Source: Byssochlamys sp. IMV 00236
Lineage: Eukaryota; Ascomycota; Eurotiomycetes; Eurotiales; Thermoascaceae
Assembly (NCBI GenBank): GCA_001931875.2
Contig: MSJH02000792.1
Location: 204,390-268,389 of the forward strand
Direction: 5' to 3'
Length of the DNA stretch: 64,000 nucleotides
The notes under the pieces are model-generated. The model had not been told where the DNA came from. It did no database searches and saw only the letters and a program-made list of their open reading frames with translations. Positions 15,474 to 27,495 of this stretch are shown here, piece after piece. A program made the translations under genes and the position numbers. The first letter of the stretch is position 1. Each line of letters begins with the position of its first letter.

Positions 15474-17451
15474 AGTGAATATCAGAGTGATAATACACGA
15501 TCGTACTCAAAAAAGGATGCCGATATACAACCGGGATTGGATAGTCGCAAGGGTATATGAGTTGGTGATGGCGATGGTGCTGATGAACGGCCGGATGGAT
15601 TCAGATGCGTCTCAATCCTTCCGAGGGTAGACTACGTCAAGTTCACTGGCTGCGTGCGACCGTGTAGATTTCTCTTCAGGGACGATCGGACTCGAGATTA
15701 TGGGGGCCCATGGCCATTAAAAAGCTGGTATACGGAGTACGTGACGACGACGGGCCTGGACGAGACCCAATCCGCCACGACCAGGGATGCATTCTTCTGT
15801 TGACCCTCTTTTCGTCCGCTTGATCTAACCTTGGTCTGCAGCGGCCATCCCGAAATGCTGTAGCACTTTGACCTCGTGGCTTGGCTCCTCCAACGGACGA
15901 GTTGATCCTGAGGCCCTTTTGCCTTTTGCTTTTGCCATAGCGGACAGACGACTTGACTTAGCATCTCGGCAAGTCACCACTCAGGTACCGTCCTTTCACG
16001 GCGTTCGCTGCGGTTGGTCACCCTCTGCTGCTGGAAGAAGGCTGTGATTTGGTTCGAATCTTCCTACAGGTGTGTCTGTCTGTAGTAGTTAATAATAATA
16101 ATAATACTTGGAAGTACTACTGACTGACTTTTCCACTAGCCTTGGAGCAGGTTAGGGTCCTTAGTACCCTAATTAATTATTATTATATAAACCAACACTC
16201 CGTCAGCCTTGCTGCTTTCACCATCGGGTTTTCCTATCTCATTATCCCCCTCTCTCTTGACGTCACTAGTTCCTGTTGATAGCTCTCGCCTTTTTTCCAT
16301 CCTCTTATCGCGGAAAATCTGAAATTCAGCGCGGCTTTGAGGTCAAGCGATATCCGTGCAGGCGGCTGCATCATCCGTGCTTGCAGTGAACTACTACTCT
16401 TAGCATAAGGGACCGGCGTCGGTTCCCGTCCGCTTCGCCCTGATCTAAGTAGTCGCCCCCCGCAGGTCTGCCGGCTAGAAGCCACTGTTGTCCCATCTTG
16501 GCTCAAACTCACGGCGGTTCCCGTCGTGTCTACGACATGCTGGAGGGCTAGAACAGCATTTCTATCATTTCTATCACCTAAACGTGGCGGGGGAGGGGTT
16601 TCTTGTTTTGCCGCTTTTCTGTGCTTCTTGCTCCATGACAAAGAAGAAAAACGGGTTCGTTTCTGACTGAGAAGGTCGAGGGAAAGCCCCGTGTGCTGTT
16701 CCTGAATCAGTTTAATGTCGAACTCTCAGGTATTATTATTGGAGTACTCCGTGCTCTAGTCCTCTCAAAGCGGCTCCTTGGTACACGAGGGGCAAACCAG
16801 CGGACGGGCGGCGGCGCGCACTGACGACCAAGGCTGAAGCCCCCTCGCAGCTTGGACGAGATGGTCAAGCTTTATCGGTCGAGCTCCATTCGCTCGTGTC
16901 ATCTGGAACTGGAACTGGAACTGGACATATCCGAGTGTACCATGCGGAACGAGGATAGCCGACTGGACGGGTTGTCGTCAGATACAAATGCCAGGCTCGT
17001 GTCAGATTCCAGCTAAGCAATGGCCTTGGCTCTTCTACCGGTATATCAGCACCTCACCACCCCTGGTGTATAGGTGCCATAGCTTTCCCCATGGAATGTT
17101 GGCTGCCATCCCCGGGATACTTTCCTTCCGTAGTAGTGCGGGCGGATCGGGTTAATTATAGCTTAATTTGGATAGATAGACCTTATCGGAGTAGAAGACA
17201 CTTATCGATAAGATGGAAGCCATCAGGCGCTCTCGAAATGATGGTCTGATGGTCAACGAGTGCTCTTTTCCCCGTGAGAAGACTCGAGCTGGGTCCAGAA
17301 GTTCATCTCCAGAAAGCCACAGCAACCACGGTAACTGCCTACTGGCACACTGAACCGTCGACGAAGGAAACTGACGACCGAAGAAGCATGACGCTTGTGC
17401 TATACTGACTGAGTGGTGAAGTCATCCTGGCGTGGTGGATATCACGTGATG

Positions 17452-17481
17452 TTTCCGGAACGAGGTGGAAGGCAGAGGAAG
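17452..17481 (+). promoter_or_regulatory. Gapped heat-shock element of hsp104
   Basis: Read in 5-base steps from 17452, the units are TTTCC, GGAAC, GAGGT, GGAAG, GCAGA and GGAAG. Units 1, 2, 4 and 6 match the alternating nTTCn/nGAAn pattern recognised by trimeric heat-shock factor. It lies about 270 bases before the hsp104 ATG. Confidence 0.65.
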
Positions 17482-17654
17482 ATACGTGGGACTGCCAGAT
17501 CCAGCCAGCAAATGCAGCAGCTCTCTATATTATCATTATCATCATCCTCGAGTGCTTTGCATTCTCCAGACATTCAGCGAATTCAGATCATACGATACCA
17601 CATCGAAGAGCTCGTTCCACGACCCAACGGTCGACGACGACCGGTGACCAATAC

Positions 17655-17661
17655 TTAAATA
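17655..17661 (+). promoter_or_regulatory. TATA-like element of hsp104
   Basis: TTAAATA lies about 90 bases upstream of the start codon, a plausible core promoter position for a strongly inducible gene. Confidence 0.5.
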
Positions 17662-17749
17662 CTCACCATATTTCTCTACCTAACCTTACCTCTCTACCAC
17701 ACTTCGACTTACCACAACAAACACTTCCCATAATCACTTACCGTTCAAC

Positions 17750-20524
17750 ATGAACGGAGCACAGTTTACAGACAGAGCAAACAAGGCTCTGCTAGATTGC
17801 AGTAATCTAGCAGAGCAGTACGCCCACTCACAGATTCTCCCCGTCCACCTGGCAGTCGCCCTGCTGAACCCCTCACCAGAAGATGCAGAGGGGCAGGTAG
17901 TAGGTGCACCTTCAGACGGTGCGCCCTCCCTCTTCAAGCAGGTTGTCGAGCGGTCGCACGGCGACACTCAGCTGCTCGAGCGATCATTGATGAAACAGCT
18001 CGTCCGGCAACCCAGCCAGGATCCCCCACCAGAGCGTGTTGGACTCTCCCCCGCGCTCGCCAAGACGATCCGCACAGCAACAGAGCTGTCCAAGACGCAA
18101 AAGGATAGCTATGTCGCTGTCGACCACCTTATCCAGGCCGTCGTTCAGGACCAGCAGGTCCAGCGAGCCCTGGCAGACGCCAACATCCCCAACGTGAAGC
18201 TTATTGACCAGGCCGTGCAGCAGATCCGCGGTACGAGACGGGTCGACTCGAAGACAGCCGATGCAGAGGGCGAGAACGAGAACCTGAAGAAGTTCACCAT
18301 TGATATGACCGCTATGGCCCGGGAGGGAAAGATCGATCCCGTGATTGGCCGTGAAGAAGAGATCCGCCGAGTTATTCGAATCCTCAGCCGAAGAACCAAA
18401 AACAACCCTGTCCTCATCGGTGAACCTGGTGTCGGTAAGACGACCGTCGTCGAAGGTCTTGCCCGCCGCATTGTCAACGCTGATGTCCCCGCCAACTTGG
18501 CTCAGTGCCGGCTGCTGTCGCTGGACGTCGGTTCGTTGGTGGCTGGATCCAAGTACCGTGGTGAATTCGAAGAGAGAATGAAGGGTGTTCTCAAGGAGAT
18601 CGAGGAGGCCAAGGATATGATCGTTCTCTTCGTAGATGAGATCCATCTGCTGATGGGCGCTGGTTCTTCGGGAGAGGGTGGAATGGATGCGGCCAACCTG
18701 CTGAAGCCCATGCTGGCCAGGGGTCAACTCCACTGCATTGGTGCTACAACCCTGGGAGAATACCGCAAGTACATCGAGAAGGATGCTGCTTTCGAACGAC
18801 GATTCCAGCAGGTCTTGGTCAAGGAGCCTTCGGTTCCCGAAACCATCTCCATTCTCCGTGGTCTTAAGGAGAGATACGAAGTCCACCATGGTGTCAACAT
18901 CCTCGACGGCGCCATTGTCGCTGCTGCAAACCTGGCTGCTCGATACCTGACCTCGAGAAGGCTCCCTGACTCCGCTGTTGACCTGATTGATGAGGCGGCC
19001 GCCGCTGTCAGAGTGACTCGTGAATCCGAACCCGAGGCTCTGGACACCCTTGAGCGGAAGCTGCGTCAGCTCCAGATTGAGATTCATGCTTTGGAGCGCG
19101 AGAAGGACGAAGCCTCCAAGACCCGTCTTGAGGCGGCTAAGCAGGAAGCTGCCAACGTCACAGAGGAGCTCCGCCCACTCCGTGAGAAGTATGAAAACGA
19201 GAAGAAGCGCAGCAAGGAGATTCAGGACGCCAAGATCAAGCTGGACTCCCTCAAGGTCAAGAGAGACGAGGCAGAGCGTCTGGGCGACACTCAGACGGCC
19301 GCCGATCTCGAGTACTACGCTATCCCCGAGACCAAGTCGCTCATCGAGCGTCTCGAGGCGGAACGCCAGAAGATCGAAAACGAGAACCGTTCTCGCCAGG
19401 GCGAGGCGGGAGAGGCACTACTTGCAGATGCTGTCGGTCCCGACCAGATCAACGAGATCGTCGCCAGATGGACTGGTATCCCTGTAACCAGGCTCAAGAC
19501 CACCGAGAAGGACAAGCTGCTCAATATGGAGAAGCACCTCGGAAAGCTTGTCGTTGGACAGAAGGAAGCCGTTACCTCAGTGTCCAATGCCATCCGGTTG
19601 CAGCGATCTGGCCTCAGCAACCCGAACTCGCCGCCTAGCTTCTTGTTCTGCGGTCCTTCCGGTACTGGTAAGACACTGCTGACCAAGGCGCTGGCCGAGT
19701 TCCTCTTCGACGACCCCAAGGCCATGATCCGGTTCGATATGTCCGAGTACCAGGAGCGACACTCCCTGAGCCGGATGATCGGTGCGCCTCCAGGATACGT
19801 CGGCCACGATGCTGGTGGTCAGCTGACGGAGAACCTGCGTCGTCGTCCATTCTCCATTCTCTTGTTCGATGAGGTTGAGAAGGCTGCCAAGGAGGTGCTC
19901 ACCGTCCTGCTGCAGCTCATGGACGACGGACGCATTACTGATGGCCAAGGCCGCATTGTCGACGCGAGAAACTGCATTGTCGTCATGACTTCGAACTTGG
20001 GTGCCGAATTCCTGGCTCGCCCGACTACCAAGGACGGCAAGATCGAGCCTCAGACCCGTGAGCTTGTCATGGGAGCCCTGCGCGACTACTTCCTGCCTGA
20101 GTTCCTCAACCGTATCTCCAGCATCGTCATCTTCAACCGCCTCACCAGAACGGAGATCCGGAAGATCGTCGACCTCCGTCTTGGCGAAATCCAGCGCCGT
20201 CTCGAACAGAACGACAAGAAGATCAAGATCGAATGCACCGAGGAAGTCAAGGACTACCTCGGACAGGCCGGTTACTCGCCTGCCTACGGTGCTCGTCCTC
20301 TGTCGAGACTTATTGAGCGTGAGGTCCTCAACCGTCTGGCCGTCCTTATCCTGCGTGGCAGCATCAAGGATGGTGAAGTGGCTCGTGTGGTCATGAAGGA
20401 AGGACGGATCGACGTGCTGCCGAACCACACGGGAGTCGAGCTGGAAGATGAAGAGATGGTTGATGAAGATGAAGCACTGGCCGAAATTGAGGAGAACAGT
20501 GCCGATATGGATCTCTACGAGTAA
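17750..20524 (+). CDS. hsp104: Heat-shock disaggregase Hsp104/ClpB
   Basis: A hexameric AAA+ unfoldase that pulls proteins out of aggregates with Hsp70 help. It is a single uninterrupted exon of 924 aa, the usual length. In order: an N-terminal Clp repeat domain (1-150), NBD1 with Walker A GEPGVGKT (224-231), Walker B VDE (295-297) and pore tyrosine Y269 in KYRGEFE, the Glu/Lys-rich middle coiled coil (about 410-540), and NBD2 with Walker A GPSGTGKT (635-642), Walker B DE (707-708) and pore tyrosine Y683 in PPGYVG. The tail is acidic and ends DMDLYE rather than the IDDDLD-type ending of the yeast protein, so TPR co-chaperone binding may differ. The lack of introns is typical of heat-shock genes. 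A heat-shock element lies upstream. Confidence 0.97.
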   Translation: MNGAQFTDRANKALLDCSNLAEQYAHSQILPVHLAVALLNPSPEDAEGQVVGAPSDGAPSLFKQVVERSHGDTQLLERSLMKQLVRQPSQDPPPERVGLSPALAKTIRTATELSKTQKDSYVAVDHLIQAVVQDQQVQRALADANIPNVKLIDQAVQQIRGTRRVDSKTADAEGENENLKKFTIDMTAMAREGKIDPVIGREEEIRRVIRILSRRTKNNPVLIGEPGVGKTTVVEGLARRIVNADVPANLAQCRLLSLDVGSLVAGSKYRGEFEERMKGVLKEIEEAKDMIVLFVDEIHLLMGAGSSGEGGMDAANLLKPMLARGQLHCIGATTLGEYRKYIEKDAAFERRFQQVLVKEPSVPETISILRGLKERYEVHHGVNILDGAIVAAANLAARYLTSRRLPDSAVDLIDEAAAAVRVTRESEPEALDTLERKLRQLQIEIHALEREKDEASKTRLEAAKQEAANVTEELRPLREKYENEKKRSKEIQDAKIKLDSLKVKRDEAERLGDTQTAADLEYYAIPETKSLIERLEAERQKIENENRSRQGEAGEALLADAVGPDQINEIVARWTGIPVTRLKTTEKDKLLNMEKHLGKLVVGQKEAVTSVSNAIRLQRSGLSNPNSPPSFLFCGPSGTGKTLLTKALAEFLFDDPKAMIRFDMSEYQERHSLSRMIGAPPGYVGHDAGGQLTENLRRRPFSILLFDEVEKAAKEVLTVLLQLMDDGRITDGQGRIVDARNCIVVMTSNLGAEFLARPTTKDGKIEPQTRELVMGALRDYFLPEFLNRISSIVIFNRLTRTEIRKIVDLRLGEIQRRLEQNDKKIKIECTEEVKDYLGQAGYSPAYGARPLSRLIEREVLNRLAVLILRGSIKDGEVARVVMKEGRIDVLPNHTGVELEDEEMVDEDEALAEIEENSADMDLYE

Positions 20525-20949
20525 ACGGATCTCGAAGAAAAAAGTCGCAGCTGATGAATATTATGAAGAAATTGCGAGCACAAAAACGGATGTTAATGAT
20601 GAATAAGCATGAGCATGGTATTGGAGGTTCCAAGTATCTGTTTTAATGGGGTGATGTAATCTTCTTCGTTGCATGTATTTAGTACATTTTTTGGGGTTCT
20701 TCCATTTCCAACACGAACACGGGGAATGAATACAGAAAAAATCATTATTAAAACATAAATGTCCCTTCCGATCATACAGCGTAATCTTAGCAACTTTTCT
20801 ATTTTGCAGATCCTGTAGACTAGAGACCAGTCATAGTTCAACAGCATAATCAATCTTGGTATGTTCTAACGAGTCATATATACGTGATGGTATAGCCTCC
20901 ACCTGTACATATACACTGTACATTCCCATTTACAAAAATTGATGTTTTC
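20525..20949. other. Convergent intergenic region
   Basis: The 3' ends of hsp104 and the carboxypeptidase gene face each other across 425 bases of AT-rich sequence. It probably holds both 3' untranslated regions; I see no gene. Confidence 0.6.
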
Positions 20950-23102
20950 TCAGATGCCACCAGCCACAGGCTTGAATCTTCTCTTCTGCATCTTCTTCTT
21001 AGAACCAGAAGAAGCCGCAGGAGTGACATTCGGTCCATTCAACGTAGTATTATACGTCGTATCAGGACTCAGCACTTTCCACTGAACAGTCCCATTCCCT
21101 TCCCGATACGTACTCTTCTCCTCTCCAACAGTCCTATACCCCTCCGAAAGCACAACAGAATGTTTCCCCGTCGCGACATCCCTTCCTGAAATCACCCTCC
21201 TGAACATCTCCAGAGCCAACTCCGGCTGATAAAACGGCACTTCATGTCCGCTCTCATACACGCGTACGAACGCAAACTTACCCGCCTGTCGAACTTGACC
21301 GTGCACTATCCTGTCAGACGTGCTGATATTCGTGTACCCCGCCTCTTGAAACCCTGGCGCGTCGACGGAGATAGCGACGGCTTCGCCGCCGAGCCAGTTG
21401 CAGTTGTAATCTGCGTCGCCGGCGTACATGACTACGGAGATATTTTGAGCGAGGAGCGAAGCGACGTCTTGTGTGGTGTTGGAGCGTCGGCCATCGTCGC
21501 CGGTGGAAGAGAAGGCGAGATATACGGCGTTATTGCTCTCGGTGAAATTGACGTAGGCGCCGATAGCGGTTTGGATGGATGGGGTGTTGAGGTAGTTGAC
21601 GTAGAAGGAGTATGGGAAGGGGTCAGGGACGAGTTCGCGGAAGTCGTACTCGTCACGACCGAGGTAGTTGTCGTAGATGGATTCGACGTGGTTAGCACAG
21701 AAGGTGTCTGCGGTGCTGCAGATTTCGTTGATGGCGGGGTGGGCGGCGCAGTCGAGGAGTTGGTCAAGACAGTTGCCGGGGCCGTAGAGGTTGTTGTAGA
21801 GGAGGGAGGTGATGGAGGCGTTGTAGGGGAGGTAGTCGTATGTGTTTCCGGGGTAGACCTGGTTATGGTACGTTCAAATAAGTATTGAGGATTCGTTTTC
21901 AGGGGGCGGGGGGTGGGGGGTTTGATATAGATGAAATGAGGATTGGTGGTCGTTTACCGTGAAGTTATAGTATGCTTGGTACTGAATGATCGGATCATAC
22001 CAGCCATTACCGATCATGACGCTTTCCAATTTAATTTCCTTCGCGCCTGGGGCAAGATTCTTGTTCTGCTGCTCAATGTACTCATTGAACACCGGTCCGT
22101 AATGTCCTCCATAACTCTCCGTGGTGAAATGGAATTTCTCGCGAGAATATTGCGGAAACGCACCCATGAAACCCTGCAGCGCGCGGTAGAAGTTAGGAGC
22201 AGCGGCATCGGTCGAATTAGCCGTCAGGGTGACATTAGGGTACGAGTACGTGCCGCAGGACGAGTCCTTCGCGTAGTCCGGACAGGTGTTGTTGGGCAGG
22301 GTGATAATGTCGCCCGTGTCGGAGTCGACGTAGCCGGGCACGGGGATGCTGTAGGAGAATCCGGTCTGGGTGGGTTGGTCGATATATAGCATGTTGCTGG
22401 CGTTGGACCAGGAGTAGGGGTTGTTGTAGACCTTTCCATTGGAGTCGATGCCGCAAGGACCGTTCTCTTGGAAGAGACCGATCATGGAGGATGATCCGGG
22501 GCCTGCAGCATGTTAGTATTATGGTTAATTTGCGTAGATGAATAAAATGTTTGATTGTTTCTTAATAGTTCCAAAAAAGAAAAGCAGAACATTGGTTGTG
22601 TTCGTTTGCCAATTGGACATGTGAGAAACAGTAGTTATAAGATGCTCGATACACCCGCCCTCTCCTGGAACTACATGTCTGCCGATTTCTCAATCCAACA
22701 CACAAATCCTCCTCCATCATCCCCCCCCAAAAGACAATAAAACTAAAACCAAAAAAAAAGAACTAGATACTCACCTCCATTAATCCAAACCGTCAACGGC
22801 GCCTTCTCCGGCTCCTCATTCCTCGCCTCAAAGAACCAGAAGAAAATATGCTCATTTTCCTCTACGTCCACATATCCCGAAAAGCTCTTCACATTCGGAT
22901 CCGTCTCGCATACCCCATTCGGCACCTTCTTATACCGCACAGGAATATCCAAATATCCCTTGGTAGCAGTGAGGTCCGTAGGCGACGCGACGAACTGCGC
23001 ATATGCGGCGGGGAGAAGCGCCGCTGCTAATAGCAGGAGCATGGAGGAAGAAGATGAAGAAGAAGAAGAGGAGAGTGACCTCCGCGTTGTTGGAATTGCC
23101 AT
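20950..23102 (-). CDS. Secreted serine carboxypeptidase (S10 family)
   Basis: A secreted or vacuolar acid exopeptidase that removes C-terminal residues. Exons in coding order are 23102-22775, 22502-21958 and 21858-20950 (593 aa). The N-terminus has ten consecutive serines followed by a hydrophobic signal segment (MLLLLAAALLPAAYAQ), with cleavage probably near AYA-Q. Family motifs are WINGGPGSSSM, the nucleophile Ser239 in ESYGGHY, the acidic member in AGDADYNCNWLG (439-441) and His496 in SGHEVPF. Many N-x-S/T sequons are present. The C-terminus is unusually basic (KKKMQKRRFKPVAGGI). The serine tract is encoded by a TCT/TCC-type repeat and could vary in length. Met21, inside the signal segment, is a possible alternative start. 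Confidence 0.93.
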
Positions 23103-23915
23103 TGTTACGATCGCAGCGGTGCTAGATGATCGCAATCACTAGGCGCGCGAAGGGAAGTAGGGTGAACGCAATGAGCAGCGTTGGCGGACATGGTACCTTT
23201 TTATCGTCCGGATGCGGGTGAGATTATGACCTAGCTTGCATTTGGGGTTCGGGGAAGTCGGTTCCTTATCGCGTCTCGTGCGTTGATGGCGCATGCTTAG
23301 CAGGATTCTTGACGGGGAGTCCGTCGGCATAATAATGGATTAGGAGGGTCACTGAGCTACATTAGTTAGTGCGTACGTTACGGTAGTATATCAGTGGTAG
23401 TTAATACAGACGAACACGGTTAAGAAGGAGAAAATCGAAGATGCGCATACTTGCTAGCGATGCAAAGGATTCTCTGTTGTGTCTCTGCAATAATCGATGA
23501 TTGATGCATCTGCAATACCTATCAAGATGGGCCTAAGAAGTCCAAGATCAACGCCAATATTATTAGACCCACGCGGCAACATTCAATCTCCGAAAGTAAC
23601 CTTGCACGTTAAGCATTCAAATCAAATGCTCAGATCTGCCTTATTGTTTGGGAATGGTTAGTGCATCAGCCACGTATGTTTAGCTTCTCGCGCGATAAAC
23701 AAGCATTATTAAAGACCTTATCGCCTACGACTAAGCAGTACTACCACTCTGGTGACACCAAAGGTACGTGCTGGAATAGGACATTGGCCATCCGAGCTCT
23801 AATTCAAGTATCGCCTGCGATGTCTATAGTCATCATTATTCTTGCGCTCTATGTCTAATCTATTTCATAGCATGACACGGCTGTAAAAACCCGAATATAA
23901 TCAACCAATCCAGCC
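23103..23915. other. Promoter of carboxypeptidase gene and 3' flank of rdh54
   Basis: Both flanking genes read leftward. I see no open frame with a recognisable domain. Confidence 0.6.
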
Positions 23916-26912
23916 CTAAATCCCGGCACCAGTCGTCTTCTTAAACACATAGCGAACTCGATTATCCTCGTCTTTCAACAAGGACACCAAGACATCGTCT
24001 TCGACAAGGTCGTTAATGTCTGACGCAGTCTCATCTTCCGTGGTCCCAGACTCCAGCAGTATGGACGGATCGATATGTGCAAAATGAGAAAGAAACTGCT
24101 GCATTTTATCATTCTTTCTTCCCTTGTTTCGGCTTTGTTTGCGCTCTTGGATCCGGCGCTCTTGGGCTTCCATGTCAACTTCGGATGCTTTGAGCAGGGT
24201 GGGAAAGTCTGGGAGATCTTCTTCTTCTTCTTCGTCTGTAGCGTTGTCATCATCTGAGGATCTCTGGTCGTCTATGGTCTGCAGGACAACACCTCGTCCC
24301 CCACAGTCACAACCAAGCAATTCATGAGTCTGGCAGGTGCTCGTCTCATCTAGTCGAAAGAGATCTTTCAACTCTTCTCGGGAGAACTGCGCGGTACCGC
24401 CGCCCTTCCGTTCCATGACACTGTCCGCCAGACCGATCTTGGTGACCTGTCGCTGCCAGATCTTCTCTTCCAGACTTCCTTTCAGCAGAATGCGGTAGAT
24501 CCGACAATGCTTCTTTTGCCCATCGCGGTGGATACGTGCCATGGCCTGCATGTCCGTTGCAGGGTTCCAGTCGACGTCGAAGAGGATAAGGCGGCTGGCT
24601 CCGATGAGATTGAGACCCGTACCCCCCGCTTTGGCGGAGAGAAGGAACGCAAAGCAGGCACTTGCGGGTGTGCGATTGAAATTGTCAACGAGAGACTGGC
24701 GCTTTGCTGCTGGGGTTGAGCCATCTAGGCGCAGAAACGGGAGGGAGAGCGAAGCTAGGAGATTAGCTAGAAGATTCAATGTCGACGTGTAATTGGAGAC
24801 AATGACTATCTTCTCGGAAGTGTTGGTGCGCAGGTTATGCAGCAGCTGGTCCAGAACGCGTATTTTACCACTTGACGAAGGCGAAAAGTGACGAAGAAGA
24901 CTCGGAGGTAAGGTCGATAGTAACGCCGCAATTGTTGCGTTTGGTGTTTCATCCGCAGACTTGGGATTCAACAAGGAAGGGCTATTGCACAGCTTCTTGA
25001 GAATGGTAATAAGCTGCAGCGCACTCTCCGAGTTCCCAAGTGCGCTTTGGAATATAGGAGAAGCAAGGACGCTGCGATATATGTTCGCCTGGGTCGAGGT
25101 CGGGTTGCAGAAAAGCACATATTCAGTCTTTGGGGGTAAGTACTTGGCCAGAATATCCGCCGTCCTGCGAAGCATGAACTGGGCCGTAAGACTTCTGAGC
25201 TCTTCATTTCTCGCCTCGCCCTTCTCAATGTCCTTCTTCGTCGCCTCTGGTTGTCTGCTTCGCACAATCGGTCCTTCAAATTCTTTCATGAACGTCTTGT
25301 AGGACCCCAGTAGCCCAGGATTGACCAAGTCCACAGCCGCGAAGAACTCACTAAGCTCATTCTGGATGGGAGTACCGGAGAGAATAACCCGCCTTGCAGT
25401 GCCGAGAGACTGAATCGCCTGTCCACTTTTGTTCTGCAGAGTCTTCAGTCTGTGGCCTTCATCTGCAATAACGATATCGATTCCTGATCCCTGCGATAGT
25501 CCATCTTGGACCGTTCTCAGTTTCTCGTAGCCGACAATCATCACGCTGTATGCTTTACCCAGGGTGAAGTCTGTTAATCGCTTCTTTTTATCATCGAAGA
25601 CGAAGACGCCTATCCGCTCATTCCCCAACCATTTCCGAAACTCCTTCCTCCAGTTATTGATTAGAGTAACCGGACAGACAATCAGCGCTTTTTTGACCAC
25701 TGGAGGGGCTTCGTATATCGGGTTCTGTTTCAGTAACGTCCATAATAGCGTGATGGTTTGCAGAGTCTTTCCTAATCCCATATCATCTGCTAGGATCGCA
25801 CCTTCACCGTTGAAATCTCTAAGGCCCATAACACATTCGTACAGAAACTGCACACCCTCTCTTTGGTGCGGACGAAGGTGCTTCGTAAGGAGTGGATCCA
25901 CAACCACATCGACAATCTGCCTACCTTTTGGCACGGACTCTGGTCGTTTCATCACCAGCGCTCCTGGCTGAGACGGATCATGTCGAGGGGTCGGCTTTCC
26001 TGTAGGCGCTTGGGGCATAACCGTACTGTCCTTCAATGGGTTCTTAAAGGCATTAGTCATGCCCGTACCTTCCCCTGCAGTACTATCTGCTGTGCTCCCC
26101 ATGCTAACTTTCTGAACCTGAGACTTCGTCCTCACAAGCGGTTTCGCAGCCCCCATGGACGCAGTCCTCGAAACAGTCTTCGGCACCTGCATAGGCGTCT
26201 TCTTCACGGCCTCGTTTCTATCCTTCGGAGGGGAAACAGTCTTGGTACTCCCAAGGAACTGCCGTCCAGAAAGATATTCCTGTTTCGGGATGGCCGAATC
26301 GACTTCGACTTCCTTCCCGCCAATCGAGAGCATAGCGCCGGGCTCCAACGTCGATTTAAGCATTATCTTGCCCATATCCCGACCGGATACGTCTTTTAAA
26401 TATGCATATCCACCCCTTACGGAGAGGATACCGTCTCCGTCCCATGTCTTGTTTTTCTTGGTGGTGAACTTGCGCCTGGATGTGTTAGTGGCAAATGATC
26501 CATGTCAAAAGCTAGAAACAACCACACAGAGGACTGTTTTCCTTAAATAAAAAGACAAAATAACACGGGAAACGAACCAAAGGACATTAAAATACTCCTC
26601 CTCTCCTTCCTCCGCATTACTCTTCTCTTTATCTCCGGTTCTCGAGACGTCTGGCTCCGCTTCGGTCTCCACCACTGAGTTCTTCACCTGCACCAAAGGC
26701 TTCCTTGCCATCGATTGTCTCACGATCCTTGCACCATTCTCAACTTTACTCCCAGAAATAACGCCCTCATCTTCGCCGGTCGTAGCGTCATCATCGCTCA
26801 CGCGACGTCGTTTCGCTGAAGGAGGTTGAGGGGCAGAGGTCTTGTCCACGTTATTCGCTTCATTAGGTGGTTGTTTCCTTATCAGAGGAGGTTTGAAGGG
26901 CTTGAAGACCAT
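23916..26912 (-). CDS. rdh54: DNA-dependent ATPase Rdh54/RAD54B
   Basis: A nuclear Swi2/Snf2 translocase that remodels Rad51/Dmc1 filaments and D-loops in recombinational repair and meiosis. Exons are 26912-26578 and 26475-23916 (964 aa). The N-terminal region is charged and probably disordered, with a basic KRRR patch. The splice junction falls in YFNVLWRKFTTKKNKTWDGDG, which begins the conserved region specific to Rad54B. Helicase motifs follow: I DDMGLGKT (342-349), II DEGH (450-453), III GTPIQNELSEFFA, IV IVSNYTSTLNLL, V GGTGLNL and VI ARIHRDGQKK. The C-terminus has a Cys-rich CQTHELLGCDCGG segment typical of Rad54B. The order of motifs and the N-terminal block favour Rdh54 over Rad54 itself. 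Confidence 0.94.
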
Positions 26913-27495
26913 ATTTAAAGAGATATAGGTCTTCAGCTGCGCTTGTTGATGCGCAAGCTATCCTTCGTCTGATCTCAACGGGGGGAGTCGCGTAGCGCGT
27001 TCATAGGGGCGCGGTATCACGTGATTCAACTATAGCTGTGGTCCTGTGGGATGTAAGTATGGATTGATAGTGTTACTGAGGCGCTACTGCGACGTACTCA
27101 CTCGATGTAGTGGTTTATGGATTATTTGAATCTCTTGTTTCGTTAAAATTATGCCCTGCTGACGTCTGTCGGGCTGGACGACGTAGATGATGAATCGTTA
27201 CTGGCTACGACGGAGTTGGATAAGTATTCGGTTCATGAGTTCAAATAGATATTATATAAATACTTGAAATATGTACGTGCGACGCGACGAACTCATTACG
27301 TGCGCGCATAGTAAAATAAGCCATATTTCAGACAGTACTCCACGCCGAACATAGACAGGTCGAACATAAATATACGTACGGGGAATCTAATCATAAACAG
27401 ACCATAAAAGAGTGTTTCCAGAAGGGTATTGAAAGATCAGACTGGCCCGGAGGCTGATCGCAAGGCCGTGTAACATAGAATTCATGTACTAATGT
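26913..27495. other. Promoter of rdh54 and 3' flank of the permease gene
   Basis: A 583-base spacer containing a CACGTGA-like site near 27017. No gene is seen. Confidence 0.6.

Larger units (their letters stand above)
15474..17749. other. Divergent promoter region of sulfotransferase-like gene and hsp104
   Basis: A 2.3-kb spacer between two outward-facing genes. It holds a TACGGAGTA copy at 15731, an ATA-rich microsatellite near 16090, stress-element-like pentamers (AGGGG 16788-16792, CCCCT 16841-16845 and 17060-17064) and the heat-shock element listed below. Open frames here have no recognisable domain. Confidence 0.6.

Noticed and set aside
16052..16066. GGTTCGAATC sequence resembling a tRNA T-loop
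   Set aside because: No stems that pair and no D or anticodon arm nearby.
16234..16641. Minus-strand frame of 135 codons in the hsp104 promoter region
   Set aside because: No recognised domain and typical of GC-balanced intergenic DNA.
17984..19087. Long minus-strand open frame (367 codons) opposite hsp104
   Set aside because: Shadow of strongly biased codon use in hsp104; the protein looks like antisense of the Hsp104 frame.
19577..20428. Second minus-strand frame (283 codons) opposite hsp104
   Set aside because: Same antisense artefact; no domain and no separate promoter.
20522..20551. Possible readthrough of hsp104 giving a peroxisomal-like C-terminus
   Set aside because: The nine codons after the stop end in SRS, not a good targeting tripeptide, and the stop context is not a known readthrough signal.
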